A stretch of 15,408 nt of DNA, taken from contig JAGCLI010000034.1 in the NCBI GenBank assembly GCA_017647065.1, positions 1-15,408 of the forward strand, given 5' to 3'. The stretch comes from Bacteroidales bacterium (GTDB lineage Bacteria > Bacteroidota > Bacteroidia > Bacteroidales > P3). The translations under genes were made by a program, and so were the position numbers. The notes beneath the pieces were generated by a model, which was not told where the DNA came from, searched no databases, and saw only the letters and a program-made list of their open reading frames with translations. Positions 8,274 through 14,071 of the stretch are shown piece by piece; positions within the stretch are counted from its first letter, which is position 1; every line of letters begins with the position of its first letter.

Positions 8274-9212
8274 ATGAATATCCCAAAGTTTAAATGTATT
8301 AAAACACTGAAAGGACATGTGGAGAATGTTACTTGTGTATCGTTTAGTCCTAATGGAGAATGTTTGGCTTCATCTTCATGGGATAGAACTATAAAAATAT
8401 GGGATATAAATACAGGAGAATGTTTGAGAACGTTAGTTGGGCATAGGCGAAATGTAAATTCAGTGCAATTAAGTCCAAATGGAAAATGTTTAATTTCTGC
8501 ATCAGGCGATAGAGATATAAGAATATGGGACGTAGATAGTGGTGAGTGTTTACAAGTCTTAAAAGGATATGAGGAAGATGTGTTATCTGTTAAATATAGT
8601 CTTGAAGGGAAACGTGCTATTTCGGTTTCTTTTGATATGAAAATGAAAATATGGAATGTAAATACAGGCGAGTGTTTGCAAACTTTAAATTTAAAAAGTA
8701 GGTGTGCATATTCTACCTTAAATGATTTTGACGCAAATAGAGAATTCTTTGTAACAGAAGATAATTATATAGAGATATATGATGTGGGTAGTGGAGCATG
8801 TTTACAAGTTTTTAAAGGGCATAGTGAAGATGTTACTTCAATTAAATTTAGTCCTAATAGGAAATTAGTTGCTTCTGCTTCAGATGATAAAACTCTAAAA
8901 GTGTGGGATTTGAATAATGGAGAATGTTTGCGAACTTTTAATTGTGGTGAAGATGAGGTTGAATATGTAGCGTGGAGTTATGATGGACAATATTTAATTT
9001 CTTCAAATTTGGAACAAATTATAATGATATGGAATGTAAATACAGGTGAATGTTTACAAACATTAGAAAGAGAATTTATCTTTTCTCGTTTTGATTGTAT
9101 TTCTCCTGAAGATGAATATCCATTTTTTGATTTTGTAGAATTTAGTCCAAATGGAAAACTAATAGTTGCTCCATTGCGTTATGGCACTTTAAAAATTTGG
9201 GGCGTAGAGTAA
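8274..9212 (+). CDS. Seven-bladed WD40 beta-propeller protein
   Basis: The 312-residue product consists almost wholly of WD40 repeats. Blades start at Cys8, 50, 92, 134, 176, 218 and 260. The first six are each exactly 42 residues and the last is 53, so one closed seven-bladed propeller is expected. Typical blade elements are KGH, FSPNG and IKIWDINTGE. Blade 4 has lost the GH and WD residues (YDVGSGA) and blade 7 has an insertion of about 11 residues after its first strand. No signal peptide is seen, so it is probably a cytosolic protein-interaction scaffold. It follows the AlbA_2/HATPase gene by 8 nt with no promoter between them, so I infer a functional partnership. All seven blades begin with Cys-(Leu/Ile), a common feature of bacterial WD40 proteins. 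The binding partner is unknown. Confidence 0.9.
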   Translation: MNIPKFKCIKTLKGHVENVTCVSFSPNGECLASSSWDRTIKIWDINTGECLRTLVGHRRNVNSVQLSPNGKCLISASGDRDIRIWDVDSGECLQVLKGYEEDVLSVKYSLEGKRAISVSFDMKMKIWNVNTGECLQTLNLKSRCAYSTLNDFDANREFFVTEDNYIEIYDVGSGACLQVFKGHSEDVTSIKFSPNRKLVASASDDKTLKVWDLNNGECLRTFNCGEDEVEYVAWSYDGQYLISSNLEQIIMIWNVNTGECLQTLEREFIFSRFDCISPEDEYPFFDFVEFSPNGKLIVAPLRYGTLKIWGVE

Positions 9213-9272
9213 GGGGAGTTGTTTTCAAAATTATACCATAGAATAAGAACTTACTAATAAGTTAATTTGTTT

Positions 9273-9340
9273 CTTTGTTTTGGGAAATTGTTCCTTTGAA
9301 TTATTTTGTTAAAACAAAGAAATAATTTTCTGTTTCTTTG
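9273..9340. repeat. 21-bp-spaced CTTTG/CAAAG array, locus 3
   Basis: CTTTG at 9273, 9294 and 9336 and CAAAG at 9315 (start positions) are spaced exactly 21 bp throughout. Two copies belong to an exact 15-bp direct repeat, CTTTGAATTATTTTG (9294-9308 and 9336-9350), 42 bp apart. TTTTG at +10 within each of these adds a near half-period (about 10.5 bp) pattern. The array lies between the WD40 gene and the mrp promoter. Confidence 0.75.
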
Positions 9341-9353
9341 AATTATTTTGCGG

Positions 9354-9390
9354 TTTTGTTTATTCGTTATCAATTTATTTAGTATCTTTG
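9354..9390 (+). promoter_or_regulatory. Promoter of the mrp operon
   Basis: TATCTTTG (9383-9390) fits the -7 box TAnnTTTG. TTTTG at 9354-9358 can serve as the -33 element, with a 24-nt spacer, slightly longer than usual. The core AGTATCTTTGC (9381-9391) is identical to that of the promoter at 11431-11441. The -7 box ends 26 nt before the mrp ATG. Confidence 0.7.
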
Positions 9391-9416
9391 CACACTTTTT
9401 AAAAGAAAAATTTGAT

Positions 9417-10247
9417 ATGAATATATTTGAAGAACAAAAGAGAAAGCAAGAGGCTATCAATGCTGCAATGAAGCCTATCAAACATATTATCGCTGTTGCA
9501 AGTGGTAAGGGTGGAGTTGGTAAATCTACCGTTGCTACTAATCTTGCTATATCTTTGGCAAAAAAAGGTTATAGAGTAGGACTTGCCGATGCAGATATAT
9601 ATGGTCCATCTATACCAACGCTTTTCAATATCGAAAACGAACAAATTATGGCAACAGAAATAGATGGAAAAAATCTAATGTTACCATTTGATAAGTTCGG
9701 AATAAAGATGATGAGTGTTGGATTCTTTGTAGAAAAAGATCAACCTATGTTGTGGCGTGGCCCAATGGCAGCAAACACTCTTACACAAATGCTTACCGAA
9801 ACACATTGGGGAGAATTAGATTTTATGGTTTTAGATATGCCTCCAGGAACAGGAGATATTCAACTTAGCCTTGTACAACAATTCTCGGTAAGTGGTTCAG
9901 TTTTTGTTTGCACCCCTCAACAATTAGCAGTAGCAGACGTTCGTAGAGCAGTGAATATGTTTAAAAATGACCAAGTTTCTATTCCTGTCTATGGACTTGT
10001 AGAAAATATGGCTTACTTTACTCCAAAGGAGTTACCAGAAAACAAATATTATATCTTTGGAAAAGGAGGAGCAGAACAATTAGCAAAAGAATTAAATATG
10101 CCTTTATTGGCAAGTATTCCAATTTCGTTAGATATTTCCGAAACAAACGACACAGGAAATCCTATTTCATTGGAATTTGACTCGCCAGAGGCTAAGGCAT
10201 TTATGGAATTAGCCGAAAAAGTTATTGCAGAAACAATAAAAAAATAA
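9417..10247 (+). CDS. mrp: Mrp/NBP35-family Fe-S cluster carrier ATPase, short form
   Basis: This is a cytosolic P-loop ATPase of the Mrp/ApbC/NBP35 family, which binds and transfers iron-sulfur clusters. The deviant Walker A motif, GKGGVGKST, lies at residues 30-38, and DADIYGPSIPTLF and the Walker B-like LDMPPGTGD follow. The 276-residue product lacks the N-terminal MIP18/DUF59 domain of about 90 residues that many Bacteroidota Mrp proteins carry. The C-terminal CxxC bridging cluster motif is replaced by a TPKELPENKYYIFG segment, the normal Bacteroidota variant. The ATG at 9417 is preferred over an upstream TTG at 9348, because that extension contains the -7 box (9383-9390) and encodes an unlikely hydrophobic leader. 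The NifU-like gene starts 5 nt after its stop, fitting an Fe-S assembly pair. Confidence 0.92.
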   Translation: MNIFEEQKRKQEAINAAMKPIKHIIAVASGKGGVGKSTVATNLAISLAKKGYRVGLADADIYGPSIPTLFNIENEQIMATEIDGKNLMLPFDKFGIKMMSVGFFVEKDQPMLWRGPMAANTLTQMLTETHWGELDFMVLDMPPGTGDIQLSLVQQFSVSGSVFVCTPQQLAVADVRRAVNMFKNDQVSIPVYGLVENMAYFTPKELPENKYYIFGKGGAEQLAKELNMPLLASIPISLDISETNDTGNPISLEFDSPEAKAFMELAEKVIAETIKK

Positions 10248-10252
10248 GAGAT

Positions 10253-10504
10253 ATGACAGCAGAAGAAAGAATTGAATTAGAAGAAAAGGTAAAAAAAGTA
10301 ATAGAAAGCATACGTCCATACTTGCAAGAAGACGGAGGAGATGTAGCTTTCGTTGAAATGACAGACGAAAAAGTTGTTTACGTTGAATTACAAGGACACT
10401 GCGGATCTTGTCCTCACGCAATGATGACTTTAAAGAACGGGGTTGAAGCAGCAGTTAAGGAAGTTGTTCCAGAAATTGTTTCAGTTGAAAGAGTAGTTAG
10501 ATAA
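10253..10504 (+). CDS. NifU-like (Nfu C-terminal domain) Fe-S scaffold protein
   Basis: The 83 residues correspond to a single Nfu-type domain, which binds a [4Fe-4S] cluster between two subunits and passes it to target apoproteins. The family signature is present: IRPYLQEDGGDVAFVE, then the CxxC pair Cys50 and Cys53 in GHCGSCPHAMMTLK, then GVEAAVKEVVPEI. No IscU-like N-terminal domain is attached. It lies 5 nt after mrp and 13 nt before the cobalamin adenosyltransferase gene, so the three are probably co-transcribed from the 9354-9390 promoter. The pairing with an Mrp ATPase supports an Fe-S delivery role. Confidence 0.93.
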   Translation: MTAEERIELEEKVKKVIESIRPYLQEDGGDVAFVEMTDEKVVYVELQGHCGSCPHAMMTLKNGVEAAVKEVVPEIVSVERVVR

Positions 10505-10517
10505 TTTTTGCTTTTTT

Positions 10518-11054
10518 ATGATTTACACAAAAACAGGAGATAAAGGCACAACAAGTTTAGTTGGAGGCTCACGTGTTTTAAAATGCTCTTTGAGAGTAGA
10601 TACCTATGGAGACTTAGATGAATTAGTCTCTTACATAGGCTTATGCAGAGAATACGTAGAAGAAAACCTTGCTTCTGATTTGGTGAAAATACAAAATGCG
10701 TTATTTAACCTTGAAAGCATAATTGCTTGCGAAAAAGAAGAGTATCTTCTTAAAATGCCACAAGTTAAAGAAGAAGATATAAAATTCTTAGAAAACCAAA
10801 TAGATGAAATGAGCAAAGTCGTGCCATCATTAAAGCAATTTATTTTGCCCGGAGGTGATAAAGCAGCGGCACATCTCAATGTTGCAAGAACAATTTGCAG
10901 ACGTTGCGAAAGAAAAATGGTAGCTCTATCGCAAGAGTGTGAAGTAAATTCGTTTTGTATGCAATATATCAATCGATTATCCGATTATTTATTTCAATTA
11001 AGCAGGTATATAATGCTTCAAAAAGGCAAGCAAGAAACATTTTGGCAACAATAA
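10518..11054 (+). CDS. PduO-type ATP:cob(I)alamin adenosyltransferase
   Basis: This cytosolic enzyme transfers the adenosyl group of ATP to cob(I)alamin to give adenosylcobalamin, the cofactor of methylmalonyl-CoA mutase and other radical isomerases. The 178-residue length is typical. Family motifs are present: the N-terminal ATP-binding TKTGDKGTTSLVGG, TYGDLDELVSYIG, LPGGDKAAAHLNVARTICRRCERK with the conserved Arg cluster, and YINRLSDYLFQLSR near the end. The other two adenosyltransferase types (CobA/BtuR and EutT) have different motifs and are excluded. It follows the NifU-like gene by 13 nt. Sharing a transcript with Fe-S genes is a modest functional link at most. The product implies that adenosylcobalamin is made or salvaged here. 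Confidence 0.93.
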   Translation: MIYTKTGDKGTTSLVGGSRVLKCSLRVDTYGDLDELVSYIGLCREYVEENLASDLVKIQNALFNLESIIACEKEEYLLKMPQVKEEDIKFLENQIDEMSKVVPSLKQFILPGGDKAAAHLNVARTICRRCERKMVALSQECEVNSFCMQYINRLSDYLFQLSRYIMLQKGKQETFWQQ

Positions 11055-11096
11055 CGTTTAAGATACAAACAAACATTAAACAAAAACATTAAAAAG

Positions 11097-11318
11097 ATGT
11101 ATTGGACATTAGAATTAGCCTCAAAATTGGAAGATGCTCCATGGCCAGCAACAAAAGAAGAGTTGATAGACTATGCTTTAAGAAGTGGAGCTCCAGCAGA
11201 AGTAGTAGAGAATCTTAGTGAGATAGAAGATGAAGGCGATATCTATGATTCTATTGAAGACATTTGGATTGACTATCCAACAAAAGAAGATTTCTTCTTC
11301 CACGAAGACGAATATTAG
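11097..11318 (+). CDS. Small acidic DUF2795-like protein
   Basis: The 73-residue cytosolic protein matches what I know of a conserved Bacteroidota family (DUF2795-like): start MYWTLELASKLEDAPWPATKEELIDYALRSGAP, then an acidic tail ending in FFFHEDEY. The sequence suggests a small helical domain in the first 45 residues and a disordered acidic end. Its molecular function is not known. It is the last gene before a strong terminator and lies 42 nt after the adenosyltransferase gene. No TAnnTTTG box is seen in that gap, so it is probably read from the mrp promoter. Confidence 0.85.
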   Translation: MYWTLELASKLEDAPWPATKEELIDYALRSGAPAEVVENLSEIEDEGDIYDSIEDIWIDYPTKEDFFFHEDEY

Positions 11319-11331
11319 TCAATCAAATTGT

Positions 11332-11380
11332 AAAAATAAAACAGCGAGATAATTTTCTATCTCGCTGTTTTATTTTTTTA
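11332..11380 (+). terminator. Strong intrinsic terminator ending the mrp operon
   Basis: The left arm at 11332-11351 and the right arm at 11358-11377 form a perfect 20-bp stem around the 6-nt loop attttc. The core is ACAGCGAGATA with TATCTCGCTGT, flanked by A and T runs on the two sides. A T-rich tract follows, and the A-run on the left would let it work in both directions. It separates the mrp operon from the envelope gene cluster. Confidence 0.93.
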
Positions 11381-11383
11381 TTT

Positions 11384-11409
11384 CTTTGAAATATTTTTTT
11401 AATTCTTTG
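11384..11409 (+). repeat. 21-bp-spaced CTTTG pair, locus 2
   Basis: TTCTTTGA occurs at 11382-11389 and 11403-11410, with CTTTG starts at 11384 and 11405, exactly 21 bp apart and in direct orientation. A long T-tract lies between them. The motif and spacing match the arrays at 6461-6516 and 9273-9340. Confidence 0.6.
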
Positions 11410-11440
11410 AGTTATGATTTCAAATAATTCAGTATCTTTG
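11405..11440 (+). promoter_or_regulatory. Promoter of the envelope/heptose operon
   Basis: TATCTTTG (11433-11440) fits TAnnTTTG, and the TTG at 11407-11409 can serve as the -33 element with a 23-nt spacer, within the range reported for Bacteroidota. The -7 box ends 19 nt before the ATG at 11460. The second CTTTG of the 21-bp pair overlaps the -33 element. Confidence 0.75.
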
Positions 11441-11459
11441 CTCATTAAAATAATAGGTA

Positions 11460-11972
11460 ATGGAAATTGAAGAATTAAAGGAAATGAAGCCGATTAAATT
11501 CGGGTTTTACTATGGTACAATTTTTGGAGGTATTGCTTTTGCCTTTCATCTTTTGTCGCAGTATATAGGATTTACTACAAATTTCTTCTATGGCTTGATT
11601 TACTCATTTTTTGTTTTGTTTTCGCTTATGTGGCTTTACAAGAAATATCTTTCTTTGCAAGAAGAGGGTAAAGGAGTTGAGTTTTCGGCTTTAATGAAGA
11701 TAGGCACTGTCTTTTCTTTAACTATTTCGTTTTTCTATTTAATATTTACTTTTGCAAGAATAGAGTTTATAGATCCTAATTTCTTGAATCTGCTTATGGA
11801 AATGACACAAGAAATGATTTCGCAATCGGCAATGCATGAGCTTAATCTTGGAGATGGTTATGCAACTACTCTTTATGTTACAGTGCTTGTTACAAGTTTC
11901 ATTGGCGATTTTTTAGGTAATATGTTCTATGCTTTTTTACTTGCGTTAATTCTTAAAAATAGAGTATTTTAA
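11460..11972 (+). CDS. DUF4199-like four-helix membrane protein
   Basis: The 170-residue inner-membrane protein has four predicted membrane segments: about 13-35 (FGFYYGTIFGG), 40-61 (FYGLIYSFFVLFSL), 80-100 (SLTISFFYLIFTF) and 137-166 (VTSFIGDFLGNMFYAF). The order, size and GDFLGNMFYAFLLALIL-like last helix match what I know of Bacteroidota DUF4199 proteins, whose function is not established. Genes of this type often stand just before a GT2 glycosyltransferase, as here, where the next ATG starts 2 nt after the stop. It could therefore help in export or handling of a lipid-linked sugar; that is inference. It is the first gene after the promoter at 11405-11440. Confidence 0.8.
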   Translation: MEIEELKEMKPIKFGFYYGTIFGGIAFAFHLLSQYIGFTTNFFYGLIYSFFVLFSLMWLYKKYLSLQEEGKGVEFSALMKIGTVFSLTISFFYLIFTFARIEFIDPNFLNLLMEMTQEMISQSAMHELNLGDGYATTLYVTVLVTSFIGDFLGNMFYAFLLALILKNRVF

Positions 11973-11974
11973 TT

Positions 11975-12931
11975 ATGGATATATCAATTGTAGTACCGTT
12001 ATATAATGAAGAAGAATCGTTGCCACACTTGATTGAGTGGATTGAGAGAGTAATGAATGAGAATAATTTTTCTTATGAAGTGCTTTTGATTGACGATGGC
12101 AGCAAAGATAATTCTTGGGCAGTGATTGAGCAGTTGTCGGAAAAGAATCCAAATGTTAAAGGTGTTAAATTCCGTAGAAATTATGGTAAATCAGCAGCAT
12201 TAAATGTGGGTTTTGAAAGAGTGGAAGGCGATGTTATAATCACAATGGATGCAGATCTTCAAGATAGTCCTGATGAAATTCCAGAATTATACAAAATGAT
12301 AAAAACGGAAGGTTATGATTTGGTTTCGGGTTGGAAGAAAAAACGTTACGATTCTAAGTTAATGAAAAATCTTCCTTCAAAACTCTATAATGCAACTACA
12401 CGTTGGTTTTCTGGAATAAAGCTTCATGACTTTAATTGTGGACTTAAAGCATATAGAAAGGCTGTTGTTAAGAGTATTGAGGTATATGGAGAAATGCACC
12501 GTTATATTCCGATTATTGCAAAATGGGCAGGCTTTTCTAAAATAGGAGAAAAGGTTGTTCAACACAGAAAAAGAGAATTTGGAGAAAGCAAATTTGGAAT
12601 GAATCGTTTTGTAAACGGATATTTAGACTTAATGTCTATTATGTTTGTTTCAAAATTTGGCAAGAAACCAATGCACTTCTTCGGGCTTTTAGGTAGCGTG
12701 ATGTTTCTTTTAGGAATAATTTCTGCTCTTGTTTTAGGAGTGCAAAAACTTATTGCTGTTTACAACAATGAAGCAATGAGATTGATTACCGATAGTCCTT
12801 ATTTCTATTTGGCATTAGTTACAATGATAATTGGTTGTCAGTTATTTTTAACAGGATTTATAGCAGAAATGATAGGAAGAAACTCTCCAAATAGAAATAC
12901 CTATCTAATTGAAAAAGATATTGAGAGATGA
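11975..12931 (+). CDS. GT2 polyisoprenyl-phosphate-type glycosyltransferase
   Basis: The 318-residue membrane-bound glycosyltransferase has a GT-A fold of family 2, DPM1/GtrB-like. Motifs are in order: VVPLYNEEESLP (7-17), LLIDDGSKDNS (37-47) and the metal/nucleotide-sugar binding DxD, MDADLQD, with Asp92 and Asp94. RRNYGKSAALNVGF lies between the last two. Two C-terminal membrane helices follow, about 233-257 and 276-300. Such enzymes usually move a sugar from a nucleotide donor to undecaprenyl phosphate at the inner face of the membrane. The donor sugar cannot be read from sequence. The stop overlaps the gmhA start (ATGA at 12928-12931), so translation is probably coupled and the enzyme may serve the same surface glycan as the heptose pathway. 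Confidence 0.9.
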   Translation: MDISIVVPLYNEEESLPHLIEWIERVMNENNFSYEVLLIDDGSKDNSWAVIEQLSEKNPNVKGVKFRRNYGKSAALNVGFERVEGDVIITMDADLQDSPDEIPELYKMIKTEGYDLVSGWKKKRYDSKLMKNLPSKLYNATTRWFSGIKLHDFNCGLKAYRKAVVKSIEVYGEMHRYIPIIAKWAGFSKIGEKVVQHRKREFGESKFGMNRFVNGYLDLMSIMFVSKFGKKPMHFFGLLGSVMFLLGIISALVLGVQKLIAVYNNEAMRLITDSPYFYLALVTMIIGCQLFLTGFIAEMIGRNSPNRNTYLIEKDIER

Positions 12932-13503
12932 AAATAAGAAATATAATTAAAGAATCAATAGGTGTTAAAGAATTGATTCTCTCTGATGAAAAATTGATTT
13001 CAAATATAGAAAAGGCTGCTCAAATTATTGTGGATTGTTATCGCAATAAAGGAAAGGTCTTATTTTGTGGCAATGGTGGGAGTGCAGCTGACGCACAACA
13101 TTTAGCAGCGGAGTTATCTGGTAGATTTTATTATGATCGTCCTGCCTTAGAAGCAGAAGCCTTGCATGTAAATACATCATATCTTACAGCAGTTGGAAAT
13201 GATTATAGTTTTGATCAAATATATTCAAGAATATTGTCTGCATCAGGAAAAACAGGAGATGTTTTAGTTGGAATATCAACTTCTGGTAATTCAAAAAATG
13301 TGTTAGAAGCACAAAAGGTTGCAAAGCAAAAAGGAATGAAAATCATATCTCTAACAGGAGAAAGTGGAGGAGAAATGAAAAACTCAACTGATTGCTTGAT
13401 AAATGTGCCTTCAAAACTTACTCCTCGCATACAAGAAAGTCATATTTTAATAGGACACATAATTTGTCAAATAGTTGAAGAGGAATTATTCCCACAAAAA
13501 TAA
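12928..13503 (+). CDS. gmhA: Sedoheptulose 7-phosphate isomerase
   Basis: GmhA converts sedoheptulose 7-phosphate to D-glycero-D-manno-heptose 7-phosphate, the first step of nucleotide-heptose synthesis. The 191-residue product is a single SIS domain of normal length. The phosphate-binding loop GNGGSAADAQHLAAELSGRF and the STSGNSKNV loop are present. The zinc and catalytic residues His58, Glu62, Gln169 and His177 can all be placed. Each lies three residues before its E. coli counterpart (His61, Glu65, Gln172, His180), so the active site is complete. The start overlaps the GT2 stop by 4 nt, and gmhB starts 7 nt after the stop. The product feeds LPS core or another heptose-containing surface glycan. 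Confidence 0.93.
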   Translation: MKIRNIIKESIGVKELILSDEKLISNIEKAAQIIVDCYRNKGKVLFCGNGGSAADAQHLAAELSGRFYYDRPALEAEALHVNTSYLTAVGNDYSFDQIYSRILSASGKTGDVLVGISTSGNSKNVLEAQKVAKQKGMKIISLTGESGGEMKNSTDCLINVPSKLTPRIQESHILIGHIICQIVEEELFPQK

Positions 13504-13510
13504 AATAACT

Positions 13511-14071
13511 ATGAGACTGATAAAAAACGCACGTTATCTTTTCTTAGACAGAGATGGAGTTATTAACGTAAGGTTGATAGATGATTACGTAAAGCGTAAA
13601 GAAGAGTTTGAATTTCTTGAAGGAAGTTTAGAGGCTTTTAAGATTTTCGCAAAATACTTTGATAAAATTGTGGTGGTTACAAATCAACAAGGAATAGGAA
13701 AAGGACTTATGAGCGAAAATGACTTAGAGGAAATTCATTCTTATATGAAAAATGAAGTTGAGCTTGCGGGCGGTAGAATAGATGAGGTGTTTTTTTGTCC
13801 AAAACTTGCAAAAGAAAACTCTATTGATAGAAAACCCGCAGTAGGAATGGGACTTAAAGCAAGAAAACTATTTAGAGAAATAAGATTTAAAGACTCTATA
13901 ATGGTTGGTGATTCTCTTAGCGATATGGTTTTTGGAAAGCGATTGAAAATGCACACAGTTTTCATAGCACCTTCACCTTCTAAGGCAAGAAAACACCCGA
14001 AAAGAATTGATAAAGTATGTAATAATTTATTAGAATTTGCAAAATATATTGAAAATGAAAAGAATATTTAA
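13511..14071 (+). CDS. gmhB: D-glycero-D-manno-heptose 1,7-bisphosphate phosphatase-like HAD enzyme
   Basis: This HAD-superfamily (HisB-N/GmhB type, IIIA) phosphatase has 186 residues. In the pathway it removes the C7 phosphate of heptose 1,7-bisphosphate. Motif I is LFLDRDGVIN with nucleophile Asp13 and Asp15, motif II is VVVTNQQGIGKG, and motif III/IV is RKPAVGMG followed by MVGDSLSDM. The zinc-loop of classical GmhB (a Cys-x-His pattern closed by a Cys pair before RKP) is reduced to one Cys (FFCPKLAKENSIDRKP), so zinc binding is unlikely. The ATG at 13511 is preferred; an upstream TTG at 13475 would overlap gmhA and add 12 residues with no motif. The gene lies 7 nt after gmhA and its last 17 nt overlap the next gene. 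The anomer made is not decided by sequence. Confidence 0.85.
   Translation: MRLIKNARYLFLDRDGVINVRLIDDYVKRKEEFEFLEGSLEAFKIFAKYFDKIVVVTNQQGIGKGLMSENDLEEIHSYMKNEVELAGGRIDEVFFCPKLAKENSIDRKPAVGMGLKARKLFREIRFKDSIMVGDSLSDMVFGKRLKMHTVFIAPSPSKARKHPKRIDKVCNNLLEFAKYIENEKNI

Noticed and set aside
9248..9263. Possible terminator hairpin after the WD40 gene (AACTTA, loop ctaa, TAAGTT)
   Set aside because: The stem has only six pairs, two of them G-C, and no clean T-run follows; it is too weak to call.
9348..9416. N-terminal extension of Mrp from a TTG start at 9348
   Set aside because: It would place the -7 promoter box inside the coding region and adds a hydrophobic stretch not found in the family; the ATG at 9417 fits the protein start.
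11071..11093. AAACATTAAA direct repeat (11071-11080 and 11084-11093) before the DUF2795-like gene
   Set aside because: A 10-bp AT-only-like repeat 13 bp apart in A-rich leader DNA is easily chance, and it has no counterpart elsewhere in the window.
13475..13510. Upstream TTG start for gmhB
   Set aside because: It overlaps gmhA and adds 12 residues with no family match; the ATG at 13511 follows the gmhA stop by 7 nt.
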